Positions 47,324 through 56,944 of a DNA stretch of 64,000 nucleotides are shown in pieces; within the stretch, counting starts at the first letter, position 1; the number at the start of each line of letters is the position of its first letter. The position numbers were made by a program, and so were the translations under genes. The stretch comes from Elusimicrobiota bacterium (GTDB taxonomy: Bacteria > Elusimicrobiota > Elusimicrobia > FEN-1173). Location: positions 1 to 64,000 of the forward strand of contig JADKIY010000007.1 of assembly GCA_016722575.1 (NCBI GenBank), in the 5' to 3' direction. Under the pieces are notes generated by a model, which did no database searches, was not told the origin of the DNA, and worked only from the letters and a program-made list of their open reading frames with translations.

Positions 47324-49182
47324 GGCCGCCTTTTCTTGAAGAGGGATTTGATGTTTTTGAGATCGGGAGACGCGCCCGGGCCGGCGGCGCCGCGGATGGA
47401 ATTTTCCAGTCGGTCTTTGATGGCGTCCAGGGACTTTTCCTGCCCGCCCAGCTTTTCCCCGATGGGTTTCAGCCGTCCGTCCAGAAGGCCCGCCAGTTGG
47501 GAGCGGTCGCCGTCCACCAGGCCGCTCACCCGGGATTTGAGTTTTCCTTCCAGGGCGTCCATTTCGCCTTTGGCGGCGTTTTTCAGGATGCCGTTCAGCT
47601 CCTTGTCCAGGGTGGAGGATATCTTGATGCGGGGTTGGGTCGCCGTTCCCGAGACTTCGAACGTCACGCGGGTGTGGGTCACCCCCGCCAGGGCGTTCTT
47701 GAGCGCCCGGGCCACGGCGTCCTTGTCCGGAGACTCGCCGATTTTAAGGCGAAGGCCCGAGAGGTCCAGGTCGATGGTCCCGTCGATGTTTTCCCCGGCG
47801 CTTTTAAGGCGCGCGGTCAGGCGGCCCACCCCTCGGTCCACGGTCACGGGTCCGCCGACGTTCCCCAGGGCGACGCCGGCCAAGGAAAGGCCGTTAAAGG
47901 CCAAAGCGGCCGTTCCTCGTGCGGGGTGGGGCGCCAGGTCTAACGAGGCGTCCAATTGAAGAGCCTGGGTCGCGGATTTGCCCGCCAAGTTCAGCGTGAT
48001 GGGGCGGCCCAGGCCTTCGGGATCGGAGGAAACATCCTTCAGGGCGCCGTCGTAGTGGATCCCTTCGGCCGTTTCCATCCTCGCCAGGTCCCGGTCCGCC
48101 ACGTGGAGGGTCGATCCGCTCACGTCGGCGGTTTTCAAAAGGAACGTCGGCCAGCGGTAATGGAAGGGAAAAGCGATGTCCTGGCCCCGGGGCGCCGGGG
48201 CGGGGGCGTTCGCCGTTTTTGTTTTCTTATCGCCGGCGCCGCGAAGTTTTTGAATCTTGTGGAACCACCCCAGGGCCGTTTGAATTTTGCCCATCCAGAC
48301 GGGCCCCACCAACGCCCGGGTCACGCCGTCGGCGGAAAACCCGGAGCGGACCAGGGCCAGGCGGCGGTCGATGTCTTCTTTTTTAAGCCGTTCGATGTCC
48401 GCCAGGGCGACTTTGCCCGCGGCCGCCTCCCGGTCGAAGGCCGACCGAGCTTCCCGGAGAGAGTTTTGGAATTTCTCCACATCGGCCCGGAGGCTTTTGC
48501 CCTCGTCCAACAAATCCTTGGCTTTCTTGACCCCTTCCACGCCGGAAAACTTTTCGTTCTTCACTTTGTCGGAATAGGTCCGCACCCGGTCGGCCAGGGC
48601 CGCGCTGTCCAGGGCCCGCCAGCGGTCGGGCCATTCGTCCTTGGCCTTGGCCAGGCGGTCCTTTTCCTCCTGGATCCGCTTATAGGAGGCGAGGCTGTCC
48701 AGGGTGACCCATTTGTCGGGATCGTATTGGTCTTTGATATTCCCCAGGGCGAAGCCCCCGGCGTTCCGGGCGGCTTCGGCCACGGCGGAGGGGGACTCTT
48801 TTTCGGCGCCTCCGGCGGGCGCTCCGGGCAGGGCCCCCGACCGGCTTCGGGGCGTGCCGGTTCGAACGCCCAATATTTGGGCGCTGTCGACGACGCATTT
48901 CTTCCAGAAGAGCGGTTTGGGGGCCAGCTTGAAGCGCAGGGTTTCAATTTGGACCGCGTTGGTCAGGGGGTTGTTGGCGTCGGTCACCCGGAGGTCCGAC
49001 AAGGCGAGGGTGAGGCCCCAAAACCGGGTCGACACGCCGCCCAATTCCACCCGGGCGCCGTTGGCGGCGGTGCCGGCCTTCTCGAGACCCAAGCGAAGGC
49101 CCCGGTCCAAAAAGAAGTGGGTCCCGGCCCAAATTAGAGCCAGGGGGACGAGGATTATCAATAGCCGTTTCCAGCGAATCAC
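47320..49182 (-). CDS. TIGR03545 family envelope protein
   Basis: 620 residues from GTG 49182, which overlaps the TIGR03546 stop. One N-terminal membrane helix (LLIILVPLALIWAGTHFF) is followed by AsmA-like strands (FWGLTLALSDLRVTDANNPL), a long charged helical region and another strand-rich part. The end SRVSGLVDGDRSQLAGLLDG is typical of this family. The order TIGR03546-TIGR03545 is a known pair. The function is unknown; an AsmA-like lipid-handling role in the periplasm is a guess. Confidence 0.85.
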   Translation of the reverse strand: MIRWKRLLIILVPLALIWAGTHFFLDRGLRLGLEKAGTAANGARVELGGVSTRFWGLTLALSDLRVTDANNPLTNAVQIETLRFKLAPKPLFWKKCVVDSAQILGVRTGTPRSRSGALPGAPAGGAEKESPSAVAEAARNAGGFALGNIKDQYDPDKWVTLDSLASYKRIQEEKDRLAKAKDEWPDRWRALDSAALADRVRTYSDKVKNEKFSGVEGVKKAKDLLDEGKSLRADVEKFQNSLREARSAFDREAAAGKVALADIERLKKEDIDRRLALVRSGFSADGVTRALVGPVWMGKIQTALGWFHKIQKLRGAGDKKTKTANAPAPAPRGQDIAFPFHYRWPTFLLKTADVSGSTLHVADRDLARMETAEGIHYDGALKDVSSDPEGLGRPITLNLAGKSATQALQLDASLDLAPHPARGTAALAFNGLSLAGVALGNVGGPVTVDRGVGRLTARLKSAGENIDGTIDLDLSGLRLKIGESPDKDAVARALKNALAGVTHTRVTFEVSGTATQPRIKISSTLDKELNGILKNAAKGEMDALEGKLKSRVSGLVDGDRSQLAGLLDGRLKPIGEKLGGQEKSLDAIKDRLENSIRGAAGPGASPDLKNIKSLFKKRRP

Positions 49183-49691
49183 GAGAATTTCTCGATCAGG
49201 GCGTAGTATTTGGAGGCTTTGATGAGTTGGAAAATCTTCCACTGCCGGGCCTTGGCCAGGACGACGTCCCGGTAGCGAACAACGCCCCGCTCGGACAAAA
49301 GGAAGATGGGAACAAAGAGAGCCAGAGCGACCACCAGGCTTCCCAGGGTGAGGGTGTTGTTGAATTTGGTCCAGGGCAGGACCGGGGTGTTGTAAAGGGT
49401 TTCCCAGAATCCCGCGAGGGCACGGACATCGACCAATAGGAAGCGGCCGACGGCATTGAAGAGGGGCGCCAGCAGGAGGGCGGGGAGGGATAGGACCGCC
49501 GCCGCAAAGAGGGCCGCGCTCTTGTTCACGGGCAAAAGGAATATCAGGAAAAGGATCAGGGCGTTGTGAAGGCTCCCGGTGGGGGTCAGGCCGATCACGG
49601 CTCCCAAGGCCGCGCCCCCGGCGATGGCCCGGGGAGAGGCCTTTTCGTTCAGGACTTGAATAAAGTTGATGAGAAGTTTCAGCAGAATCAT
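49179..49691 (-). CDS. TIGR03546 family membrane protein
   Basis: 170 residues with several hydrophobic helices, for example ALILFLIFLLPVNKSAALFA and LVVALALFVPIFLL. The start MILLKLLINFIQVLNEKASP and GGAALGAVIGLTPTGSLHNA match the family, which resembles DUF2062-type proteins. It forms the first gene of the operon and always seems to pair with TIGR03545. Function unknown. Confidence 0.85.
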   Translation of the reverse strand: MILLKLLINFIQVLNEKASPRAIAGGAALGAVIGLTPTGSLHNALILFLIFLLPVNKSAALFAAAVLSLPALLLAPLFNAVGRFLLVDVRALAGFWETLYNTPVLPWTKFNNTLTLGSLVVALALFVPIFLLSERGVVRYRDVVLAKARQWKIFQLIKASKYYALIEKFS

Positions 49692-49755
49692 AGGGGGATT
49701 TTAGGTTACCGGGCGGCGGATCGTCAAATGAACGGCGGCGCGGACGGGCAGGGGG

Positions 49756-50172
49756 TCAGGCGGCGGGCCGTTGGCTTTGTTCGGCGAGGCGATGGGCGTT
49801 CAGATGATACGAAGCCACGGAGACGGTTCCCGAGAGCATAAAGTTTCCCAGGGCGGAAAGCCCCAGGGGGGAGGGACCGACGCCCTGTCCGATCGCTTCG
49901 ATGGACACCGAAAGGATCGGCATCATAACCCCCAGGACCAATATGAAAATGTTGGCGGAGGACTCCACCATTCCGATCACCGCCGACGACCGGGGCCAGC
50001 GGTACATCACGACGGCCGCGGCGGTGCAGAGCGAGTAATAAAGAGTCCGCGCCCAAGGGGCGCCGATGAAGGGCCCCACCCGCAAGGGAACGTGAAAAAG
50101 AAGGTCCGCGACGCCGAACAGCGGTGTGGCGGCGTAGTAGCGGCGAAGCCAGTCGATGGAACGGGGAGTCAT
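49756..50172 (-). CDS. Small membrane protein of unknown function
   Basis: 138 residues from ATG 50172, overlapping the zinc-ribbon gene stop as ATGA. Four hydrophobic stretches are visible, including LYYSLCTAAAVVMY and NIFILVLGVMMPILSVSIEA. I do not recognise the family. The close coupling to the zinc-ribbon and ATPase genes suggests a shared task. Confidence 0.65.
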   Translation of the reverse strand: MTPRSIDWLRRYYAATPLFGVADLLFHVPLRVGPFIGAPWARTLYYSLCTAAAVVMYRWPRSSAVIGMVESSANIFILVLGVMMPILSVSIEAIGQGVGPSPLGLSALGNFMLSGTVSVASYHLNAHRLAEQSQRPAA

Positions 50173-50897
50173 TTGGCCCCGAAGAGGGCGCCGACCCTGT
50201 CCCAAAAGGAGAGGTCCCCGTCGGTGGGGTCCGCCGTCGTGTGGGGGCGGTATTTGACTTTGGTGCCGTAGGTCCGCAGGTGGTCCAGGAGGTCGGGGGT
50301 GACCTCGTTGGTCGCTAAATAGTCGAACAGGGCTTTGACGTCCGGCGGGAGGTCCTTGTCCAGGGAGGTGTGGGTTTGCCCGTCGATGGTGATGACCGAA
50401 ACCCGTTGGCCACGAAAAAGTTTCACCTCTTTCTCGCCCTGGACGGGGGGCCCGCCGGCGGATTCTGTTTTTTCACGGTAAATCGCCTGGTTGCGGGTGG
50501 CCCGCCATTGGCGCCATTTGGCCAGGAGTTCGGGGCTGAAGCCGTCCCGTTGGATCCACTCCATAAGGCGCTGGACGTCCTCCGGCACATTGGCGTCGCC
50601 GGGCCGGTAGGTTTTGCCGTCCAAAATGAGCTCCAAGGCCGGGGGCGGCGCGGCCGGGGCGGGGGCGTTGGAACCCACCCAGCGGTAACAGGCCCAGCAA
50701 TGGGTCCGGACCCGCTCGTTGTATTGCCCGCAATGGGCGCAAAGCACCCGATCCACTTCCTGGGTCGTTTCGAAACGGAGCTCGCCGATTTCCAAATGAT
50801 CGAAGCGTTTAAGGCGGTCCAGGGCGGAGCGCACGTCCTCCGGCAGGGCCGGACTCCGGGGAGGTTCCAGGTGGTCGAAACGGTCGGCGTTACCCAC
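50169..50897 (-). CDS. Zinc-ribbon protein of unknown function
   Basis: 242 residues. A zinc ribbon CAHCGQYNERVRTHCWACYR sits near residue 55, after a short N-terminal part. The rest contains two similar segments, GKTYRPGDANVPEDVQRLMEW and GQTHTSLDKDLPPDVKALFDY (compare the DVQRLMEWI and DVKALFDYL ends), so an internal duplication is likely. No known family is recognised. Its start overlaps the end of the AAA+ gene by 8 nt. Confidence 0.65.
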   Translation of the reverse strand: MGNADRFDHLEPPRSPALPEDVRSALDRLKRFDHLEIGELRFETTQEVDRVLCAHCGQYNERVRTHCWACYRWVGSNAPAPAAPPPALELILDGKTYRPGDANVPEDVQRLMEWIQRDGFSPELLAKWRQWRATRNQAIYREKTESAGGPPVQGEKEVKLFRGQRVSVITIDGQTHTSLDKDLPPDVKALFDYLATNEVTPDLLDHLRTYGTKVKYRPHTTADPTDGDLSFWDRVGALFGAK

Positions 50898-52389
50898 GGG
50901 CGCGGGCGGCGGGCCGGGTGCGTTGGGCGGCCCAGGTCCTCAGGGCCTCGATTTCTTCGCTCATGGTCCGGGACAGGGGCACCAGGTCGGCCGCGCTCTG
51001 ATTCAGGTCTTCGGAAGTCACCTCGCGTCGGGCGGCGAAGGCTTCGTGGAGGGCGGCGACCACCACCTGTTCGATCTCGGCGCCGGAGAAACCCGCGGTG
51101 GCGGCGACCACCGACGCGGTGTCGAAGGCCGCGGGGTCGCGTTTCTTCTTTTTCAAATGGATGGCCAAGATGGATTCCCGCTCGGCGGCGGTGGGAAGGT
51201 CGACGAAGAATATTTCGTCCAGGCGCCCCCGGCGCAGAAGTTCCGGCGGCAGGGATTGGATATTGTTGGCGGTGGCGGCCACGAAGACCGGCTTCGTTTT
51301 TTCCTGGAGCCAGGTCAAGAAGGTCGAGAAAACCCGCGCGGTCGTGCCCGCGTCGGAAAAATTGGACGATTGGGTGCCCGCCAAGCCCTTCTCGATTTCG
51401 TCCAGCCACAGGACGCAGGGGGCCACGGATTCGGCGGTCTTGAGGGCCCGGCGCATGTTCTCCTCGGACTGGCCGATGAACCCGCCGAAGAGCGCCCCCA
51501 TGTCCAAGCGCAGGAGGGGCATTTTCCACAGCCCCGAAATGGCTTTGCAAACGAGGGATTTGCCGCACCCCTGAACGCCCAGAATCAGGACGCCCCGGGG
51601 GGCGGGCAATCCGAACTCCCGGGCGCGGGCGGAAAAGGCGTCGCCCCGCTTGTGGAGCCAATCCTTGATCTCCTCCATGCCGCCGACCTGGGCGAAGGGA
51701 ACCTGGGCCTCGAAATATTCCAATATCCGGGACTTTCGAATGACCTGACGGGTCTCCTGAAAAATCATTTCCAGGGCGCCCAGGTCCAGTTTGCCGTTGG
51801 CGACGATGGCTTTGGCGAGGACGTTTTCCATCTCCGCGATGGTGAGTCCCAAAGCCCCTTGAATGAGGCGGTCGCGGTCCTCCTCCGACAAAGAGACTTC
51901 AAAACGGTTGTTGGCCCGTCCGGCGGCAATGACATCCGCGAAGACTTTTTTCAATTCCTCGGGCCCGGGAAGATCAAAATCGACCACCGTGACCTCTTTT
52001 TCAAGCTCGATGGGCACGTTGAGGAGGGGAGATATCAGCGCCAAGGTCCGATGGCTGGCCTTGAACGCCACGGACAGTTCGCGGAGCCGGCGCACCACGA
52101 GGGGGTCCGCAAAGAACGCGTGGAGGTCCCGAAAAACGAACACAGCCTTGGACGCGAGGGAAGGAAGTTTGTCGAGCGCGACTTTGGGGTCCCGGGTGGC
52201 CGCGTCGGGAGCGCCCGCGGCGTCGGTCAGTCCGGCGGCCGCGGACCAGGTGAAGACCTCTTTGCCCAACCGGGCGGCGATGTCGCGCAGCAAGCGCTCG
52301 GCCCGTTCTTCTTCCCATGAAACAAGTTGAAGGAGGGGGTACCGAGCGCGGATCAGGGTTTCGATTTCCGTCTCTTGGGGGGAGGCCAT
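50890..52389 (-). CDS. AAA+ ATPase, Ycf46-like
   Basis: 499 residues. The N-terminal part (to about residue 190) is the Ycf46-like region with VFVFRDLHAFFADPLVVRRL. The AAA+ core has Walker A VLILGVQGCGKSLVCKAISG, Walker B CVLWLDEIEKGLAGTQSS, sensor 1 VFVAATANNIQSLPPELLRR and the arginine finger LRRGRLDEIFFVDLP. Ycf46-like proteins are linked to carbon-concentration regulation in cyanobacteria, while elsewhere the role is unknown. It may remodel a protein bound by the zinc-ribbon partner. Confidence 0.85.
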   Translation of the reverse strand: MASPQETEIETLIRARYPLLQLVSWEEERAERLLRDIAARLGKEVFTWSAAAGLTDAAGAPDAATRDPKVALDKLPSLASKAVFVFRDLHAFFADPLVVRRLRELSVAFKASHRTLALISPLLNVPIELEKEVTVVDFDLPGPEELKKVFADVIAAGRANNRFEVSLSEEDRDRLIQGALGLTIAEMENVLAKAIVANGKLDLGALEMIFQETRQVIRKSRILEYFEAQVPFAQVGGMEEIKDWLHKRGDAFSARAREFGLPAPRGVLILGVQGCGKSLVCKAISGLWKMPLLRLDMGALFGGFIGQSEENMRRALKTAESVAPCVLWLDEIEKGLAGTQSSNFSDAGTTARVFSTFLTWLQEKTKPVFVAATANNIQSLPPELLRRGRLDEIFFVDLPTAAERESILAIHLKKKKRDPAAFDTASVVAATAGFSGAEIEQVVVAALHEAFAARREVTSEDLNQSAADLVPLSRTMSEEIEALRTWAAQRTRPAARARG

Positions 52390-52733
52390 GGAAACCCAAG
52401 TCTAACGGCAATCGGTGTTTTCGTCAACGGTGGGGGGGCGCCTTCGCGGCCCGGGGAAAGCCCCGAGGCGTATTTTAAGGATTGAATATATGACAAAATT
52501 GGTATACTATTGAAAGGACAAAGCACCGTCCGCTGGGGAATTGCGAAAACGAAGGCAAATTTTCATGGCTTCTTGACAGTTTCGGCCGGCGGTTGATATA
52601 CTTACGACGATACGAACGCACTGCGGCCTTTCCTCTCTGCCATAAGAGCCATCCCCTTAAGTATGCACGTTGACGACAAGGACGTCGGGTCAGACCGACA
52701 CGGAATTTTTCGGCCATCGCCAAGGAGAAGATG
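52390..52733. other. Intergenic region upstream of nifJ
   Basis: Divergent gap of 344 bp between the ATPase gene and nifJ. It holds a GC-rich hairpin near 52439-52471 (CGCCTTCG...), an AT-rich part with a possible TATACT at 52503-52508, and the stronger promoter at 52573-52602. No gene is seen. Confidence 0.55.
52573..52602 (+). promoter_or_regulatory. Sigma-70-type promoter of nifJ
   Basis: TTGACA (52573-52578), an 18-nt spacer and TATACT (52597-52602). The start codon lies about 125 nt further on, leaving a long leader. Confidence 0.65.
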
Positions 52734-55700
52734 ATGTCTAAAAAAATGGTAACGATCGACGGCAACGAGGGCGTCTGCCACGTCGCCTATAAACTGAACG
52801 AAGTCATCGCCATTTACCCCATCACCCCATCTTCCGGCCTGTCCGAGCGCGCCGACCTGTTGGCCTCCATGAAGAAACCCAACCTGTGGGGGGAAGTCCC
52901 CACCGTGGTGGAAATGCAGTCCGAAGGCGGCGCCGCCGGGGCCGTGCACGGGGCGCTCCAGACCGGGTCCCTGTCCACGACCTTCACCTCCTCCCAGGGC
53001 CTTTTGCTCATGATCCCCAACATGTACAAGATCGCCGGGGAACTCACCTCCACCGTTTTCCACATTGCCGCCCGCTCCATCGCGGCCCAGGGCCTCTCCA
53101 TTTTTAACGACCACCAGGACGTCATGGCCGTCCGCCAGACGGGCTGGGCCATCCTCTCCTCCAACTCCGTCCAGGAAGGCATGGACATGGCCACCATCGC
53201 CCAGGCCAGCACGCTTCTCGCCCGGGTCCCCTTCCTCCATTTCTTCGACGGGTTCCGCACTTCCCACGAAATTCAAAAAGTGGAGCTGGTGTCCGACGAA
53301 GTGCTGGGCGCCATGATCGACCAAAAGCTCATCAACGAACACCGAAGCCGCGGCTTGTCCCCCGAACACCCCTTTATCCGCGGCACCGCCCAAAACCCCG
53401 ACGTCTACTTCCAGGCCCGGGAAACGGTGAACCCCTACTACAAGAAAGTCCCCGGCATCGTGCAGGCCGAGATGGACAAATACGCCAAGCTGACCGGCCG
53501 CCAATACAAGATTTACGATTACTACGGCCACCCCGAAGCCGATCGGGTCCTGATCCTCATGGGCTCGGGCTGCGAATCCGTCTCGGAAGTCGTGGATTAC
53601 CTGAACGCCAAGGGCGAAAAAGTCGGCATGCTCAAGGTGCGGCTGTTCCGGCCGTTCTCGGCGGAACATTTCGTCAACGCCCTGCCCAAGTCCGTCAAGC
53701 AGATCGTTGTGTTGGACAAAACAAAAGAGCCGGGCTCCCAGGGCGAACCCCTTTATTTGGACGTGTCTTCCGCCATCATGGAGAGCGTCATGGAAAACCG
53801 GCTGCCGTTTGCCATGCCCCGCATTTACGGCGGCCGCTACGGGCTCTCCTCCAAGGGAATTCAACGCCGGCATGATCAAAGCCCTCTACGACCACCTGAA
53901 GGCCGGCACCATGAAGAACCATTTCACCATCGGCATCAACGACGACGTCTCCCACACCAGCTTGACCTACGACTCGAACTTCATCGTCGAAGACAAAGAC
54001 ACCATCCGGGCGGTCTTCTGGGGATTGGGCGGCGACGGCACGGTGTCCGCCAACAAAAACTCCATCAAGATCATCGGCGAAGACACCCCCAACTGGGCCC
54101 AGGGCTTTTTCTACTACGACTCCAAAAAGGCCGGCGCCATCACCATCAGCCACCTGCGCTTCGGCAAAAAACCCATCCGCTCGGCCTACCTGATCCAAAA
54201 AGCCAATTTCGTCGCCTGCCACGACTACCAGTTCATGGGCAAATACGACGTCCTGAAATACGCCGAAGAGGGCGCCACCTTCCTCCTCAACAGCCCGCTC
54301 CCGGCCGACCAGGTGTGGGACGACCTGCCGGCGGAGGCCCAGAAAAAGATCATCGATCGGAAAGTGAAATTTTACGTGTTGGACGGCTACGCGGTGGCCA
54401 AGCAGGTGGGCCTGGGCCGTCGGTTCAACATCCCCTTGCAGACGGCGTTCTTCGCCCTCGCCAACATCCTTCCCAAGGAAGAGGCCGTCAAGCACATCAA
54501 GGAATACATCGAAAAGACGTGGTCCAAGAAGGGCGAGGACGTGGTGCGCATGAACAAAGCCGCCGTGGACATCGCCTTGCAAACCCTCACGCAGGTGAAG
54601 TATCCCAACCAAGTCACCTCCACCAAGTCCATGCAACCCGCGGTGACCTCCAACGCGCCGGACTTCGTCCAAAGCGTGACGGCCATGATGATCCGGGGCG
54701 AAGGCGACCTCTTGCCCGTTTCGGCCATGCCGGCCGACGGCACTTACCCCTCCGGAACCACGCAATACGAAAAGCGGAACCTGGCCCTGGAAATGCCCGT
54801 CTGGGACGAAAGCCTCTGCATCCAGTGCGGCAAGTGCGTGATCATCTGCCCGCACGCCTGCATCCGCGGCAAACTCTACGACCAGGCCGCGGCCGACGCG
54901 GCCCCGGCGGAGTTCCTCAAGGCCAAGGCCATGTTCGGGCCCGCCTTCAAAGACAAGTTTTACACGATCCAAGTGGCGCCCGAGGACTGCACCGGGTGCA
55001 CGCTTTGCGTGCAGGTCTGCCCCGCGAAGTCCAAGACGGACCCCACCCACCGCGCCATCAACATGACGCCCCAGCCGCCCATTCGGGAACGGGAGAAGAT
55101 CAAGTGGAACTATTTCGACGCCCTGCCCGACATCAACAGTTATTCCATGGACATGAAGGCCGTCAAGAACGTGCAGCTCCGGGACCCGCTCTTTGAGTTC
55201 TCCGGCGCCTGCGCCGGTTGCGGCGAAACGCCGTATTTGAAGCTCATCACCCAGCTCTACGGCGAGCGGGCCCTGGTGGCCAACGCCACCGGGTGTTCCT
55301 CCATTTACGGCGGCAACCTGCCCACGACCCCCTGGTCCAAATCCCAGCGCGGGTTCGGGCCCGCTTGGTCCAACTCCCTCTTCGAAGACGCGGCCGAATT
55401 CGGCTACGGCATGACGCTCTCCTACGTCAAAAAAGTCGGCTACGCCCGCAACCTCGTGACGTCCCTGCGGGACGCCATCGGCGCCGAACTGGCGGACAGC
55501 CTGCTCAACGCCGTCCAAGCCACCGACGCCCAAATCGAGGAACAGCGGGTTCGCGTCAACACGCTTCTTGAAAAATTGAAAACCCTGCCCACCTCCCCGA
55601 AGATCAAGGACCTGCAGAACCTGGCGGAGAACCTGGTCCGCAAAAGTCTCTGGATCGTGGGCGGCGACGGTTGGGCCTACGACATCGGCTACGCCGGGTT

Positions 55701-56352
55701 GGACCACGTGCTGGCCAGCGGCGAAAACGTGAACATCATGATCATGGACACCGAGGTCTATTCGAACACCGGCGGCCAGTCCTCCAAAGCCACGCCCTTC
55801 GGCGCCATCGCCAAATTCGCCTCGGGCGGCAAGGGCAAGCCCAAGAAGGATTTGGGTTTGATCGCCATGACCTACCAGAACATTTACGTGGCCCAGGTGG
55901 CCATGGGCGCCAACGACAACCAGTGCCTGAAGGCCTTCCTGGAAGCCGAGCAATACGACGGGCCGTCCTTGATCATCGCCTACAGCCCCTGCATCGAGCA
56001 CGGGTACGATCTAAGCAAGAGCGTGGGCCAGACCAAGAGCGCCGTGGATTCGGGCTATTGGCCCCTGTTCCGCTACGATCCCCGATTGGCCAAGCAGGGC
56101 AAGAACCCCTTCCAGCTCGACAGCAAAAAGACCACGCCCCTGCGCGCCCATTTGCTGGGCGAAAACCGGTTCGCGCCCCTCACCAAGGGCAAAGACGACG
56201 TCACCCTCCAATCCATGGAGCACGCCCAAAAGGCCATCGACGATCGCTGGGCTTTTTACGAACGTCTGGCCCAGCAACCGGCGCCCAACGCCGCTTCCGT
56301 CAACAGCGCGGAAGCCCTGCCGGCCATGGCCGCGGCGGTGGTCACGAAGTAA
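52734..56352 (+). CDS. nifJ: Pyruvate:ferredoxin (flavodoxin) oxidoreductase, single-chain (one apparent frameshift)
   Basis: About 1205 residues, the normal single-chain length. ATG 52734 has AAGGAG 7 nt upstream; ATG 52731 would be too close. Domain I opens VTIDGNEGVCHVAYKLNEVI. The break near 53860 is mended by removing one G, giving GLSSKEFNAGMIKALYDHLK. Two 4Fe-4S ferredoxin motifs follow: CIQCGKCVIICPHACI and CTGCTLCVQVCPAKS. The domain VI cluster cysteines begin GACAGCGETPYLKL, and the TPP site is in VGGDGWAYDIGYAGLDHVL and TEVYSNTGGQSSKATPFGA. It turns pyruvate and CoA into acetyl-CoA and CO2, passing electrons to ferredoxin, a mark of anaerobic metabolism. A terminator follows. Confidence 0.95.
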
Positions 56353-56374
56353 GCTTCAACGGTTGATTTGAACG

Positions 56375-56416
56375 AAAGATCCCGGGGGACACATGGCCCT
56401 CCGGGATCTTTTTATT
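56375..56416 (+). terminator. Rho-independent terminator of nifJ
   Basis: AAAGATCCCGG pairs with CCGGGATCTTT and is followed by TTTATTT. It lies 22 bp after the nifJ stop. Confidence 0.88.
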
Positions 56417-56558
56417 TGGGGGGATCTTATTCGATCGTCCGGAGGAACGGAGGGACGGGAAAATCCCGGAGCCAACGGATCTTCCTCAGAGGGGAGGGCT
56501 TTTTTGGGGGGGGGTGAATCTTGACAAACCGGCCTTTTGGGTCTAGCCTTGGGGTGTC

Positions 56559-56882
56559 ATGAAACTTATACCCGAAGCGCATTGTCCCCAGTGCAAGGGC
56601 CCCATCACGTTTTTCGACGTTCTGGGCATTGTCACCCCCTTCCAATGCATCTATTGCGTTTCCTGCGGGGAGATGGTTTTCCTTAAGCACCGGTGGACCT
56701 TTCTGGTGGTGGCGGTGCTGGCGGGGGCGACGATGTTGATGTTTTCCATCGAGCTCGTCACCAAAAGCCTGGCCTCGCTGTTGGCGACGCTCTTGGGGGC
56801 CTTCGCCGCCCTCGTGGTATTGGAAATCGTCATGACGGGATACGTGGTCAAAAAGAACGACTTGGTGGTGCGGCGCCGCTGA
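56559..56882 (+). CDS. Small membrane protein with a zinc ribbon, unknown function
   Basis: 107 residues. Two Cys pairs (CPQCKG and CIYCVSCG) near the N-terminus form a zinc ribbon, followed by two membrane helices, FLVVAVLAGATMLMFSIEL and LATLLGAFAALVVLEIVM. No family is recognised beyond this layout, which is common among small membrane proteins. It is followed by a strong terminator. Confidence 0.7.
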   Translation: MKLIPEAHCPQCKGPITFFDVLGIVTPFQCIYCVSCGEMVFLKHRWTFLVVAVLAGATMLMFSIELVTKSLASLLATLLGAFAALVVLEIVMTGYVVKKNDLVVRRR

Positions 56883-56919
56883 CGCCCGGATGCGGTGTTG
56901 GTGGTGGAGGAAAATCGGA

Positions 56920-56944
56920 CCCCGCCTTCGGGCGGGGTTTTTTA
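56920..56944 (+). terminator. Terminator between convergent genes
   Basis: CCCCGCC-TTCG-GGCGGGG followed by TTTTTTATTT. It ends the zinc-ribbon gene and lies just before the end of the hldD-like gene on the other strand. Confidence 0.85.

Noticed and set aside
53788..56001. A 737-codon minus-strand frame inside nifJ.
   Set aside because: Antisense shadow of a full-length, motif-rich oxidoreductase.
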